The notes: generated by a model not told the origin, from the sequence alone. A stretch of DNA of 64,000 nt from Cesiribacter sp. SM1 (GCF_020178975.1 NZ_JAHXBU010000090.1:307896-371895), one strand, 5' to 3'. Positions 25,770 through 35,106 are shown, counted from the first letter of the stretch. Numbers and translations: made by a program.

Positions 25770-26980
25770 TGAAAGCATTTCGCGATTTACTAGATAAACA
25801 GAAACCTTTATTTGAAAAGGGTGGTAAGTTAGAGAAGTTCTATTACCTCTACGAGGCAGGTGAGACTTTCATGTTTACCCCCAACCATGTAACCGGTCCA
25901 AAAGGAGCCCAGATCCGCGATGCGAACAACCTGAAGCGCTACATGATGACCGTGGTGATTGCCATGATTCCCTGCTTACTATTTGGTATCTGGAACATGG
26001 GCTATCAGCATTTTCTGGCAGTGGGAGAGGAGCCTGAGTTCTGGCCTTCAGTGCTGTTAGGTGCAGAACTGGTAATTCCTATTGTACTGGTGGCTTACGT
26101 AGCAGGTGGCCTGGTGGAAGGTTTGTTTGCCGTTGTTCGCAAGCACCCCATCAACGAAGGTTTCCTGGTAACAGGTATGCTTATCCCGCTGATTATGCCG
26201 GTAACCATACCGCTGTGGCAGGTAGCCCTGGCAACTATATTTTCGGTTGTTATTGCAAAAGAAGTGTTTGGCGGAACTGGTATGAACGTTTTAAACGTTG
26301 CCATGACAGCCCGTGCATTCCTTTACTTTGCTTATCCTACCGATATTTCTGGTGACGTTTGGACCTATTACGGCGATAAAGTGGCTGTAGAAGGTTATAC
26401 CGGTGCAACGCCGCTGGCGGTTGCAGCACAGGCGAATATAGATGGCGAAGCTGTTACGGCTGCGCTGGATGCCAGCTGGTTTGGCCAGTTAGGCGGGTAC
26501 TTCGAGCCCTGGAACCTGTTCCTGGGTGCTTATCCCGATTCAATTGGTGCCTCATCGGTACTGATGTGTCTGGTAGGTGCTTTTATCCTGATCTTAACAG
26601 GAGTAGGTAGCTGGAAGCTAATGCTAAGCACTGTACTTGGTGCGTACGTAATGGGCCTGATCAATAACATTTTTGCCGTAAATACCTTTATGGAAATGCC
26701 TGCTTACTATCATATCCTGATTGGCGGCCTGGCATTTGGTGCTGTGTTTATGGTAACAGACCCGGTTTCTGCAGCCCATACCGAAACAGGTAAGTGGATT
26801 TATGGCTTCCTGATCGGGGTGTTAACAGTTATTATCCGTGTGTTCAACCCTGCATATCCTGAGGGCATCATGCTGGCTGTACTGTTAATGAACGTACTGG
26901 CTCCGCTGATTGACCACTATGTAGTAGAAGCCAATAAGAAAAGAAGATTAAAACGAGGAATAGCCCGTGCGACAGTCTAA
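25769..26980 (+). CDS. nqrB: Na+-translocating NADH:quinone reductase subunit B
   Basis: A 403-residue membrane subunit with about ten hydrophobic segments. The covalent FMN attachment motif is visible as GYTGATPLA, with the acceptor threonine at T214. The MTDPVSAAHTETGKWIYGF block near the C-terminus is typical of NqrB/RnfD. It overlaps nqrA by one base and nqrC by 14 bases. Confidence 0.95.
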   Translation: MKAFRDLLDKQKPLFEKGGKLEKFYYLYEAGETFMFTPNHVTGPKGAQIRDANNLKRYMMTVVIAMIPCLLFGIWNMGYQHFLAVGEEPEFWPSVLLGAELVIPIVLVAYVAGGLVEGLFAVVRKHPINEGFLVTGMLIPLIMPVTIPLWQVALATIFSVVIAKEVFGGTGMNVLNVAMTARAFLYFAYPTDISGDVWTYYGDKVAVEGYTGATPLAVAAQANIDGEAVTAALDASWFGQLGGYFEPWNLFLGAYPDSIGASSVLMCLVGAFILILTGVGSWKLMLSTVLGAYVMGLINNIFAVNTFMEMPAYYHILIGGLAFGAVFMVTDPVSAAHTETGKWIYGFLIGVLTVIIRVFNPAYPEGIMLAVLLMNVLAPLIDHYVVEANKKRRLKRGIARATV

Positions 26981-27782
26981 TGCATATGTAATAGGATTTG
27001 CCGCAGTACTAACCGTAGTACTCGGTGGCTTGCTGGCCCTGGCTGCAGTAGGTTTAAGAGAACCGCAGCAAAAGGCAGTAAAGCTCGATACGCGCACTAA
27101 AATATTAAGTGCCGTAATGGAAATACAGGAAGGCGACGATGTAAACCGGATTTGGGAAGAGCGTATCAACTCACTGGTGGTAGACATTGACGGCGACGTG
27201 GTAGGTGAGCTTGATAATGGTACGGCCGTGATTGCAGAGCAGATCGACGTAGGAAAAGAATTCAAGAAACCTGCTCAGGATCGTCTTTTCCCTGTGTTCC
27301 AGTTCATGAATGAACAGGGCCAGGTAGATTCTTATATCATTCCAGTGTATGGTAACGGACTGTGGGACAGGATCTGGGGCTTCGTGGCTCTTGAGAAAGA
27401 CCTGGTAACCATCCGCGGTGTGCGCTTCGACCACAAAGGCGAAACTCCTGGTCTTGGTGCCAGGATCACCGATGGCGAGGTACAGGACCGCTACATTGGT
27501 AAAAAGATATACAGCAATGTTGGCGAGCTGGTTTCGATCCAGATGGTGAAGTCTGAGGCTGGCGACCCTTCAATCTACGACGAGTACCATGTGGATGGTA
27601 TGTCTGGTGCCACCATGACAGCCAATGGTGTTAATGATATGCTGCTGAAGTACTTTAAGTACTATTCAAGCTACTTCAAAACCATTGAAACTGCCGATAA
27701 AGAAGCGATAGAAGAAGGCGAGCAGATTGAGGAGATCGAAGAGAGCGAGACTCAGTTGATTGATGAACAAGCAAATCAGTAA
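26967..27782 (+). CDS. nqrC: Na+-translocating NADH:quinone reductase subunit C
   Basis: A 271-residue subunit with one N-terminal membrane helix (AYVIGFAAVLTVVLGGLLAL) and a periplasmic FMN-binding domain. The flavinylation motif DGMSGATMTANGV holds the acceptor threonine T216. The last 45 residues are an acidic Glu-rich tail beyond the usual end of the family, similar in spirit to the tail on NqrE. It starts with GTG or a nearby start inside nqrB and is followed 3 bases later by nqrD. Confidence 0.93.
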   Translation: MRQSNAYVIGFAAVLTVVLGGLLALAAVGLREPQQKAVKLDTRTKILSAVMEIQEGDDVNRIWEERINSLVVDIDGDVVGELDNGTAVIAEQIDVGKEFKKPAQDRLFPVFQFMNEQGQVDSYIIPVYGNGLWDRIWGFVALEKDLVTIRGVRFDHKGETPGLGARITDGEVQDRYIGKKIYSNVGELVSIQMVKSEAGDPSIYDEYHVDGMSGATMTANGVNDMLLKYFKYYSSYFKTIETADKEAIEEGEQIEEIEESETQLIDEQANQ

Positions 27783-27785
27783 ATT

Positions 27786-28463
27786 ATGAGCGCACAAGTT
27801 TCAGAAACTCAAGATATACAGGTAGCGAAAAAGCCCGCAGAGGAGTTGTTCTCCAAACGCAGGCGTAAGCTTATCTCTGACCCGCTGAACGACGATAACC
27901 CGATTACCGTACAGGTACTCGGTATCTGTTCTGCTCTTGCGGTAACGAGCCAGATGTATCCTACTACTATCATGGCAATGGCTGTGGTTGTGGTTGTGGT
28001 AATGTCTAACCTCACTATTTCCGCCATGCGGAACATCATCCCTAACCGTATCAGGATTATTGTGCAGCTGGCAATTGTAGCTTCGCTGGTAATTCTGGTA
28101 GACCAGGTACTGAAAGCATATGCTTACGATGTATCCAGGGAACTTTCAGTATTCGTAGGTCTGATCATTACCAACTGTATTGTAATGGGCCGTCTGGAGG
28201 CATTTGCCATGGGTAACAAGCCTTACGATTCAATCCTGGATGGTTTAGGCAGTGGCTTTGGTTATGCCTGGATCATTCTGGCAGTAGCTTTCTTCCGCGA
28301 ATTATTCGGTGCAGGTGCTATTTATGGATTTGAGGTGTTCAATGCCATTGGCCTGGAGAACTTCCCTAATAACGGTCTGATGGTTACCCCTGTAGGAGCA
28401 TTCCTTATCCTGGGCCTGATTATCTGGGTGCAAAGATCTAAAACCGGTTACGTAGAAAAGTAA
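27786..28463 (+). CDS. nqrD: Na+-translocating NADH:quinone reductase subunit D
   Basis: A 225-residue integral membrane subunit with six predicted helices after a polar 30-residue N-terminus. The paired NqrD/RnfE motif is visible as [18 protein letters not shown], containing the cysteine that helps bind the intramembrane iron site together with NqrE. The [16 protein letters not shown] block is also conserved. nqrE follows after 4 bases. Confidence 0.95.
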   Translation: MSAQVSETQDIQVAKKPAEELFSKRRRKLISDPLNDDNPITVQVLGICSALAVTSQMYPTTIMAMAVVVVVVMSNLTISAMRNIIPNRIRIIVQLAIVASLVILVDQVLKAYAYDVSRELSVFVGLIITNCIVMGRLEAFAMGNKPYDSILDGLGSGFGYAWIILAVAFFRELFGAGAIYGFEVFNAIGLENFPNNGLMVTPVGAFLILGLIIWVQRSKTGYVEK

Positions 28464-28467
28464 GATT

Positions 28468-29181
28468 ATGGAATTAATAAACTTAGGCATAAGAGCAATC
28501 TTTATCGAGAACATGGTGTTTGCCTACTTTCTTGGTATGTGCTCTTACCTGGCGGTATCCAAAAAAGTAAACACGGCCTTTGGTCTTGGTCTGGCTGTAA
28601 TTTTCGTACTTACCATTACCGTACCAACTAACTGGCTGCTGCAGACATACGTGCTTCAGGAAGGTGCTCTTACCTGGATTAGTGCAGATCTGGCAAACGT
28701 AGACCTTTCCTTCCTGCAGTTCATCATGTTCATCGCTATTATTGCGGCCATGGTACAGCTGGTAGAAATGGTGATCGAGAAGTTTTCTCCGGCCCTTTAT
28801 GGTTCACTGGGTATCTTCCTTCCGCTTATTGCGGTAAACTGCGCCATCCTTGGTTCTTCTCTTTTCATGGTGCAGCGCGATTACACCCTATCTGAGGCTA
28901 CCGTGTTTGGTTTTGCTTCCGGCGTAGGTTGGTTCCTGGCTATCATTGCCCTGGCAGCCATCCGTGAGCGTCTTAAATACTCAAATGTACCTGATGGTCT
29001 GAAAGGTCTGGGCATTACCATGCTCCTGACTGGTCTTATGGGCCTTGGCTTTATGTCTTTTATGGGTATTAAGCTTGGCAACGAAACAGAAGATGAAACT
29101 GCTGTACCAGGTGCAGATGTAAAGGAACAAACCGAATTGGTTGTGCCTAAGCAGGATAATGCTGTTACAATGCAGGAGTAA
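28468..29181 (+). CDS. nqrE: Na+-translocating NADH:quinone reductase subunit E
   Basis: A 237-residue membrane subunit, homologous to NqrD. The cysteine-containing helices [18 protein letters not shown] and [14 protein letters not shown] match the iron-binding motifs of the family. Typical NqrE is about 200 residues; here a polar, acidic tail of about 35 residues extends the C-terminus. An intrinsic terminator follows 40 bases later, so the operon ends here without nqrF, the NADH-oxidising subunit that normally closes it. Confidence 0.95.
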   Translation: MELINLGIRAIFIENMVFAYFLGMCSYLAVSKKVNTAFGLGLAVIFVLTITVPTNWLLQTYVLQEGALTWISADLANVDLSFLQFIMFIAIIAAMVQLVEMVIEKFSPALYGSLGIFLPLIAVNCAILGSSLFMVQRDYTLSEATVFGFASGVGWFLAIIALAAIRERLKYSNVPDGLKGLGITMLLTGLMGLGFMSFMGIKLGNETEDETAVPGADVKEQTELVVPKQDNAVTMQE

Positions 29182-29218
29182 ACGAGCCCTGGGCTTGTAA
29201 TACATATTACATATTTGA

Positions 29219-29250
29219 AAGTCCTGCCCTTACCGGCAGGGCTTTTTTTG
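29219..29250 (+). terminator. Intrinsic terminator of the nqrABCDE operon
   Basis: The stem AGTCCTGCC with GGCAGGGCT has a short loop and is followed by a run of seven Ts. It closes the operon after nqrE and confirms that nqrF is not part of this transcript. Confidence 0.8.
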
Positions 29251-29364
29251 TTTAAATTCTGCAATACATACATCAAAAATGACATTTTTTGCGTATTAAA
29301 ATTTGCAGATGTAAACAGACCTGCTCTTCACAGCCAGCAACCATAATTCAGGATTTAAATTTTT

Positions 29365-30039
29365 ATGAGCAAATTCACCTCTAAGCGTATTCTCTACTAT
29401 TTTCTGAGGGGCCTTGTTATTCTGGTGCCCCTGGCGCTTACGGTATACATCATCATTGTAACACTGGCCTGGGTAGATAGTCTTATACCAGTGAATTTTC
29501 CCGGGCTGGGCCTTATCATTGTGAGTGGCGTTATTGTGGCCATTGGCTGGCTGGCATCTTCTTTTATTGCCCGGCCTGTATTTGACCTGCTGGAAGAGCT
29601 GATCATGGGGGTACCGCTGATTAGCCTTATTTACTCCAGTATAAAAGATCTGCTTTCTGCTTTTGTAGGGGATAAAAAGAAGTTTAACCAGCCGGTACTG
29701 GTAGAAATGGAACCGGGAAGCAGCCTCTTTAAAATGGGTTTTATTACACAGGAAGATATGAGCATCGTGGGGCAACCGGGCCTGGTTGCCGTGTACCTGC
29801 CACACTCCTATAACTTTTCGGGCAATTTTTACATAGTACCAAAAGAACGGGTAACCCTGCTGTCGCTGCCTAGTGCCGATGTTATGAAATTTGTAGTATC
29901 GGGTGGTGTGAGTGGGTACCAGGAGCTGCTTTTGGCCGATGAACATGCCCGTAACCAGGAAGCACAACACTCCACAGCAAACAATACGCCAACAGCTCCG
30001 GAAAAACCTTCAGTTTCACGCATAGCCATTGACGGATGA
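29365..30039 (+). CDS. DUF502 family membrane protein
   Basis: A 224-residue protein with two hydrophobic segments near the N-terminus (about residues 10-35 and 45-68), followed by a soluble domain. The DUF502 hallmarks are ILVPLALTVYII, the GVPLISLIYSSIKDL stretch and the VYLPHSYNFSGNFYIVP block. The C-terminal 30 residues are a polar Asn/Thr/Pro-rich tail. Function is unknown. The metallophosphatase gene overlaps its stop by 4 bases. Confidence 0.85.
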   Translation: MSKFTSKRILYYFLRGLVILVPLALTVYIIIVTLAWVDSLIPVNFPGLGLIIVSGVIVAIGWLASSFIARPVFDLLEELIMGVPLISLIYSSIKDLLSAFVGDKKKFNQPVLVEMEPGSSLFKMGFITQEDMSIVGQPGLVAVYLPHSYNFSGNFYIVPKERVTLLSLPSADVMKFVVSGGVSGYQELLLADEHARNQEAQHSTANNTPTAPEKPSVSRIAIDG

Positions 30040-30728
30040 GTCGCTGGCTGGTTACCGATATTCATGGCTGCTACCATTCATTAAAGGCGCTGCTGGAACA
30101 GCAGCTGGGCTTAAAGAAACAGGACCATCTCTATCTGCTGGGCGACTACATCAGCAAAGGCCCTTTTAGCAAACAGGTACTGGATTATCTGATGGAGCTC
30201 CGCGAAGGGGGCTACCAGTTGCACATGCTAAGAGGAAACCATGAGCAGGAGGTGCTAAATGTGCTAAAAGGAACCACCAGCCTTACAACGTTCCGTGAAA
30301 AAGGTGGATTCACTTTTCTGAATAATCTGAACATCAGCCATCCTGCCGATATACCTGATCGGTACATTAATTTTTTTGAGCAGCTCGACTGGTACTTTAC
30401 CCTGGATGACTGGATACTGGTTCATGCGGGCTTTGATTTTGAACAGGAAGATCCTTTTCAGCTAAGCGATAAGCTGGTTAACATCCGGGACTACAGGGTA
30501 AACCTTAGCAAAACCGCAGGCAGAAAGCTCCTGCACGGCCATTCTCCAACAGATCTTGCTGTTATTGAAGACAGCCTGGAAAAAAAAGAATCGCTGCACA
30601 TAAGCCTTGATGCAGGTTGTGTATATAAGAATAATCCTGCCCAGGCCTGTTTAATTGCCCTTAATGTTGATGAGTGGCAATGGAAAGTACAGAAGAATAT
30701 CGACGAGCACGACAATTATCATCTCTAA
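30036..30728 (+). CDS. Metallophosphatase, Ser/Thr phosphatase-like
   Basis: A 230-residue cytoplasmic calcineurin-like phosphoesterase. The metal motifs occur in order: TDIHGCYHSLKALL, LGDYISKGPFS, MLRGNHEQEV and, near the end, LLHGHSPTD. This is the PPP/PrpA-like arrangement, so protein or small-molecule phosphate esters are possible substrates. It overlaps the DUF502 gene by four bases (ATGA) and is probably co-translated with it. The next gene begins 54 bases later. Confidence 0.88.
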   Translation: MSRWLVTDIHGCYHSLKALLEQQLGLKKQDHLYLLGDYISKGPFSKQVLDYLMELREGGYQLHMLRGNHEQEVLNVLKGTTSLTTFREKGGFTFLNNLNISHPADIPDRYINFFEQLDWYFTLDDWILVHAGFDFEQEDPFQLSDKLVNIRDYRVNLSKTAGRKLLHGHSPTDLAVIEDSLEKKESLHISLDAGCVYKNNPAQACLIALNVDEWQWKVQKNIDEHDNYHL

Positions 30729-30782
30729 GCTAACTAAAGTGTGTTATGGTAGTTTTACTAATAAACCGAACCATCTTTAGTT

Positions 30783-31652
30783 ATGAGCAAACCATTTTTT
30801 GAAATTGTAGGTGGAGAAGGTCCTTTAGTAGTTACTGCTATTCATGATGGGCACCATATTCGTCCTGTTTTAAACGCATATATAGGGTTATCAGCAAAGC
30901 AAAGACTACGAGAAGAAGACCCTCACACTGGTAAGCTGGCATCACTTTTTCCTGATCATATTGTTGCTAATTATTCACGCTTCGAAACTGACCTGAACAG
31001 ATCACGCAATAAGGCTGTGTATTTGAAACCCGAAGATGCCTGGGGGCTGCACGTATGGCGTGAGTCACTGCCAAAAGACGAAGTTGAAGTATCATTAAAG
31101 AACTACGACCTGTTTTACAAAGCAGTAGAAAGCTACCTCCTGGATATCATAAACCGGCATGGTTTTGTGGTTATTTATGATTTACACACCTATAATCACA
31201 GGAGGGGAGGTCCGCAATCCACACCTGCAGACCCTGCTCAAAACCCGGAAATCAATATCGGGCTTGGAAATATAAACAAGGGTACCTGGAGGCCTGTAAT
31301 AGACACCTTCACCAATTGCTTTAAAAGTGCTTATCCTGCAGGAGAGGAACCTGACATTCGTGAAAACGTAAAATTTGAAGGAGGACACTTCATGCACTGG
31401 GTTCATGAACGTTTCGGTAGAAAAGCATGTGCCATCTCTATCGAATTTAAAAAGACTTTTATGGATGAATGGACCAATGAAGTGGATCAGGCTCACCTGA
31501 ACCGGCTGGGAGAGGCTTTGAAAAGCACTGAAGCAGAGGTGATAGACAGAGCCAGATTGTTGTTTAGTAAGCCAATACAAAATGATAGATCAAGCAAGCG
31601 AACAGATACAGAAATTAGTACACAAGATAAAGAACGACGAGGGCATACATGA
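30783..31652 (+). CDS. N-formylglutamate amidohydrolase-like protein
   Basis: A 289-residue metal-dependent hydrolase of the N-formylglutamate amidohydrolase fold. An N-terminal VTAIHDGHHIRP and the internal VIYDLHTYNHRR supply probable zinc ligands, and the FEGGHFMHWVHERFG and ISIEFKKTFMDEW blocks complete the active site. It is not in a histidine-utilisation (hut) cluster. It starts a compact operon with a DUF1704 peptidase, an ATP-grasp ligase and a macrodomain. The downstream gene starts inside its last 71 bases, where the final 24 residues are polar and charged. Confidence 0.85.
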   Translation: MSKPFFEIVGGEGPLVVTAIHDGHHIRPVLNAYIGLSAKQRLREEDPHTGKLASLFPDHIVANYSRFETDLNRSRNKAVYLKPEDAWGLHVWRESLPKDEVEVSLKNYDLFYKAVESYLLDIINRHGFVVIYDLHTYNHRRGGPQSTPADPAQNPEINIGLGNINKGTWRPVIDTFTNCFKSAYPAGEEPDIRENVKFEGGHFMHWVHERFGRKACAISIEFKKTFMDEWTNEVDQAHLNRLGEALKSTEAEVIDRARLLFSKPIQNDRSSKRTDTEISTQDKERRGHT

Positions 31653-33426
31653 GGAACTACCCGGTGGTAGTCTGATACACCTGGACAGGCCAATGCCCTT
31701 TATATGTATATATCGATTTCCAAAAGAGGAGAAGAAAACCCCCGAAGCTACTCTTCTGTCAACTCAGGTAGCCTACCTGTACCTGCGCGATAAAGACACC
31801 CCACTGATAAAAGACTTTCTGTGCGATCTGGCAGAAAGCATGCAAAAACGTTTTGGAGCTTTTTTAATGCTTGAAATCTGGCAGGCACAGGATCAAAAGG
31901 GAATTGAACTGGTAAGTGCTGATGATACCAACGAGCAATTTCTGGGAACATTACAGAAGGAACTCTCCCAGTTTCCGCTCTCCATAGTGCAGCAGGTTAC
32001 TACTACAGACCACTTTCCAGAGACAAATACACCCCTGCTGCCCCGCCACATGCTCAAGGAGGAAACCGTTCGGGCGCTGGGTATGCAGTTAAGCCCCTTT
32101 TACTGGAACAACGAAAACAAGCGCCTTTACCCCATGATCTACCGTCAGTTCAGGAAAGAGTTGTCGGTGGCCCTGCGAAAGTTTTTCTATGACTTTGTGC
32201 GGGTGCAAACACGCATGGAGGTGGCGCACTATAATAGCCTGGGGCGGCAAAAAGTTGGTGATGTAGCCTGGAAAATAGACCAGGAGCTGGTGAAAATAGG
32301 CAACACCTTTGATTTTCTGCTGTTAACCTCTGTGGTAAACCATAACGAAGCCTGGGAGGAGTTCAGGCGTGGCGGCTTTAACCAGCAACCCACCTTTTTG
32401 TACCGCCTGATACCGGTAGACCCCGAGTTATTGAAAAGAAGGCTTTACCAGGTGCCTATTGAGGAGCTGGATGATCCTACACTTGCGTTCATCTTCAGGG
32501 ATAAGCGCAGAGAACTGGACCGGATGCTGAATATGCTTGAAGAACGGAATACCCGCGACTTCCATTTATCCAGCATACAGGTATTTGGTGGGGTAGAGGA
32601 GGAGTTGCTGGCAAAGGCCAACCAGATCCTGGATTACCAGGTAGAAGAAAAAGAGGAAGACGAGGATGAAGAACCGCAGGCCACAGAACGCATTAGCACC
32701 GAAGAATTTGTAGCACTGGCCCGGCAGGAAATTTCCTGGATGCAGCAACAGTACAAGCCTTTGGATGCAACGGTAACCATCAGAAATGATATTACCGGAC
32801 TTATGGTTTCCAGGGGGCAGCTGCTGGTAGGCAGTGGTTTTACCACAACCCGCAAAAGAGCAGATGCCCTTATTCAACACGAAGTAGGTACACATGTGCT
32901 TACTTACTACAATGGAAAGGCACAGCCGCTGCAGCAAATGTATGTTGGGTCTCCCGGTTATGAAGATCTGCAGGAGGGACTAGCCGTACTGGCTGAATAC
33001 CTGGTGGGAGGTTTAACCCTGAGTCGCCTGCGTACCCTGGCTGGCAGGGTAGTGGCTGTAGATTGTATGCTTCATAATGCTGATTTTTCGGAAACATTTC
33101 ATGTGTTGCACCGTGATAAAGGTTTTACGGCCTATACTGCCTATGGAATTACAGAGCGGGTATATAGGGGCGGAGGCATGACCAAAGATGCTGTATATTT
33201 GCGGGGGCTTTTGCACCTGCTCGATCACCTGGCCCAGGGAAATGAGTTACAGCCACTCCTGATTGGAAAGATTCGTCAGGACTATCTGCCCATTATTGAT
33301 GAGCTCATACAAAGAAAAATATTAAAGCCAGCTCCTATTGTGCCCCGGTATTTCAGCAATCCGGTAAGCATGGAAAGGTTAAGGCGATTGCAAACCAAAA
33401 CAGACGTACTTTCTTTACTGAACTAA
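31582..33426 (+). CDS. DUF1704/QEGLA-type metallopeptidase
   Basis: A 614-residue protein of the family annotated as flavohemoglobin expression-modulating QEGLA motif proteins (DUF1704), whose eukaryotic relatives are tubulin tyrosine carboxypeptidases. The zinc motif HEVGTH (H433 and H438) and the name-giving QEGLAVLAEYL with E465 are intact in the C-terminal half. An acidic linker (EEKEEDEDEE) lies near residue 355. The N-terminal 300 residues have no assigned fold I can name. It overlaps the amidohydrolase gene by 71 bases and lies 19 bases before the ATP-grasp gene. Cleavage of a C-terminal residue from a peptide is inferred from the family. Confidence 0.85.
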   Translation: MIDQASEQIQKLVHKIKNDEGIHEELPGGSLIHLDRPMPFICIYRFPKEEKKTPEATLLSTQVAYLYLRDKDTPLIKDFLCDLAESMQKRFGAFLMLEIWQAQDQKGIELVSADDTNEQFLGTLQKELSQFPLSIVQQVTTTDHFPETNTPLLPRHMLKEETVRALGMQLSPFYWNNENKRLYPMIYRQFRKELSVALRKFFYDFVRVQTRMEVAHYNSLGRQKVGDVAWKIDQELVKIGNTFDFLLLTSVVNHNEAWEEFRRGGFNQQPTFLYRLIPVDPELLKRRLYQVPIEELDDPTLAFIFRDKRRELDRMLNMLEERNTRDFHLSSIQVFGGVEEELLAKANQILDYQVEEKEEDEDEEPQATERISTEEFVALARQEISWMQQQYKPLDATVTIRNDITGLMVSRGQLLVGSGFTTTRKRADALIQHEVGTHVLTYYNGKAQPLQQMYVGSPGYEDLQEGLAVLAEYLVGGLTLSRLRTLAGRVVAVDCMLHNADFSETFHVLHRDKGFTAYTAYGITERVYRGGGMTKDAVYLRGLLHLLDHLAQGNELQPLLIGKIRQDYLPIIDELIQRKILKPAPIVPRYFSNPVSMERLRRLQTKTDVLSLLN

Positions 33427-33445
33427 CAGCCAATTTTTTAAAAAA

Positions 33446-34501
33446 ATGAAGATACTTTTTGTACTGGATGATGTTGCGACTGAATATGAACGCAACACAT
33501 CTGTTCTAATGGCCCACCACATGCATAACAAAGGCCATGAGGTGTTCCTTAGCGATGTTCGGGCCATGGCTTACCAGGCTACCGGGAATATGGGGGCACA
33601 TGCCTACATAGCTCCTAAAAAAAACTACAAAACGCAGGAAGAATATATACAGGATATCACAGGGAATATCAAGAAGAAAGCAGAGCCTGTTATGGTATCT
33701 GGCGCGGAACTTGATGTGATTTTCATCAGGAATGATCCATCCAAACAGCAGGGCCAGCAGTGGGCTCAGACCGCAGGAGCCGTTTTTGGCCAGGTAGCCA
33801 CGCAGGAAGGCGTAATTGTGCTGAACGATCCTTTTACACTTTCAGATAGTGTAAATAAAATGTACTTCCAGCAATTCCCCGAAGATGTTCGCCCCAGAAC
33901 TGTAATTACCCGTGATCCTAAAGAAATCAAAGACTTTTATCAGCAGCAAAAAAAACAGGGAGTTGTGATGAAACCGCTGCAGGGCTCGGGAGGCCAGGGG
34001 GTGTTCCTGGTAAACGAAAAAAATGAAGCTAACCTGAATTCCATGATAGAGGCCAATCTTCGCGATGGCTATATTATTGTGCAGGAGTATTTACCGGAAG
34101 CAGCAGAGGGCGATATTCGCCTGTTTATGCTCAACGGCCAGATATTTGAATCTGAGGGCAAAATTGCCGCGATGCATCGTTTTAACGATTCCGGCGATGC
34201 ACGCAGCAATGTTTCTGCCGGTGGCAAAATCAAGAAAGCAAAAATGACAGCTGAGGTAAGGGAGTTAGCCGATAAGGTTCGTCCCAAGCTGGTGCAGGAT
34301 GGAGTGTTTCTTTGCGGACTGGATATTGCAGGGAAAAAGCTAATGGAAACTAACATTTTCAGCCCCGGCGGACTTACAGATATAAACATCATGCTGGAAT
34401 ATGATTTTGCTGCACCACTGACAGAATCGATTGAACGGAAGGTGGAGTACCGGCGGGTGTATGGAAACCGCTTATCTAATAAACTACTGAACACACTCTA
34501 A
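33446..34501 (+). CDS. GshB-like ATP-grasp ligase
   Basis: A 351-residue ATP-grasp protein resembling bacterial glutathione synthetase. The N-terminal domain begins MKILFVLDDVATEYERNTS. The grasp domain shows the glycine-rich loop KPLQGSGGQGVFLV, the EYLPEAAEGDIRLFMLNG block and the metal-binding METNIFSPGGL. E. coli GshB has 316 residues; the extra length is mainly in the N-terminal third. No gshA is nearby, and the partners are an amidohydrolase and a peptidase. Ligation of amino acids to some other substrate is thus as likely as glutathione synthesis. Its stop overlaps the macrodomain ATG by one base. Confidence 0.85.
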   Translation: MKILFVLDDVATEYERNTSVLMAHHMHNKGHEVFLSDVRAMAYQATGNMGAHAYIAPKKNYKTQEEYIQDITGNIKKKAEPVMVSGAELDVIFIRNDPSKQQGQQWAQTAGAVFGQVATQEGVIVLNDPFTLSDSVNKMYFQQFPEDVRPRTVITRDPKEIKDFYQQQKKQGVVMKPLQGSGGQGVFLVNEKNEANLNSMIEANLRDGYIIVQEYLPEAAEGDIRLFMLNGQIFESEGKIAAMHRFNDSGDARSNVSAGGKIKKAKMTAEVRELADKVRPKLVQDGVFLCGLDIAGKKLMETNIFSPGGLTDINIMLEYDFAAPLTESIERKVEYRRVYGNRLSNKLLNTL

Positions 34502-35046
34502 TGGCGCGTCTGGTTCTTATACAGGGAGATATTACCAAGCAAAAAGTTGATGCTATTGTAAATGCTGCCAACACCAGCCTGCAGGGCGGTGGCGGTGTAG
34601 ATGGGGCCATTCATGATGCGGGAGGCCCCAGTATACTGGAGGCCTGTAAAGAGATTTTAAAAGACAAAGGCGGAAAAATCAAAACAGGCGAAGCTGTGAT
34701 TACCACTGCCGGCAAGCTGCCTGCAAAATTTGTAATTCATACCGCAGGGCCTGTCTGGAAGGGCGGTGGCAAAGGTGAATCCAAGCATCTGGCAGACTGT
34801 TACCGTAACAGTATGTTCCTGGCGCACGAGCGGGTGCTTAAAACCATTGCTTTTCCTAATATCAGTACGGGCGTGTATGGTTTTCCCAAAGCGCAGGCCG
34901 CCGAAATTGCCATTGGCATTGTACGTTCCCTGCTGGAAGAAGAAGAGGCCTATAACATAGAAGAGGTGCGCTTTGTATGCTTCGATGAAGAGAATTTTAA
35001 GCTCTACCGCCAGCGTATGAAAGGAGAAATGGTGGATTGTGGCTAA
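34501..35046 (+). CDS. Macrodomain protein, O-acetyl-ADP-ribose deacetylase-like
   Basis: A 181-residue MacroD/YmdB-type macrodomain. The ADP-ribose pocket motifs are intact: QGDITKQKVDAIVNAANTSL, then GGGGVDGAIHDAGG, and SNISTGVYGFP-type (NISTGVYGFPKAQAAEIA). Such proteins remove ADP-ribose or O-acetyl groups from protein side chains or nucleotides. It is the last gene of the amidohydrolase/DUF1704/ATP-grasp operon (TAATG overlap), followed by a strong terminator, so it may act on a product of that operon. It could also be a passenger. Confidence 0.9.
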   Translation: MARLVLIQGDITKQKVDAIVNAANTSLQGGGGVDGAIHDAGGPSILEACKEILKDKGGKIKTGEAVITTAGKLPAKFVIHTAGPVWKGGGKGESKHLADCYRNSMFLAHERVLKTIAFPNISTGVYGFPKAQAAEIAIGIVRSLLEEEEAYNIEEVRFVCFDEENFKLYRQRMKGEMVDCG

Positions 35047-35073
35047 GCCGGTCTGAATAAAATACCAACATTA

Positions 35074-35106
35074 AAAAAGCCCCGGAAGTATGCTTCCGGG
35101 GCTTTT
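35074..35106. terminator. Bidirectional terminator between the macrodomain gene and yidC
   Basis: A stem of about 13 bp (AAAAGCCCCGGAAG with CTTCCGGGGCTTTT) with a short loop is flanked by A and T tracts. It ends both convergent transcripts. Confidence 0.85.

Noticed and set aside
33446..34501. Naming the ATP-grasp gene gshB
   Set aside because: The fold is GshB-like, but no gshA or glutathione enzyme is nearby and the operon partners point to another substrate.
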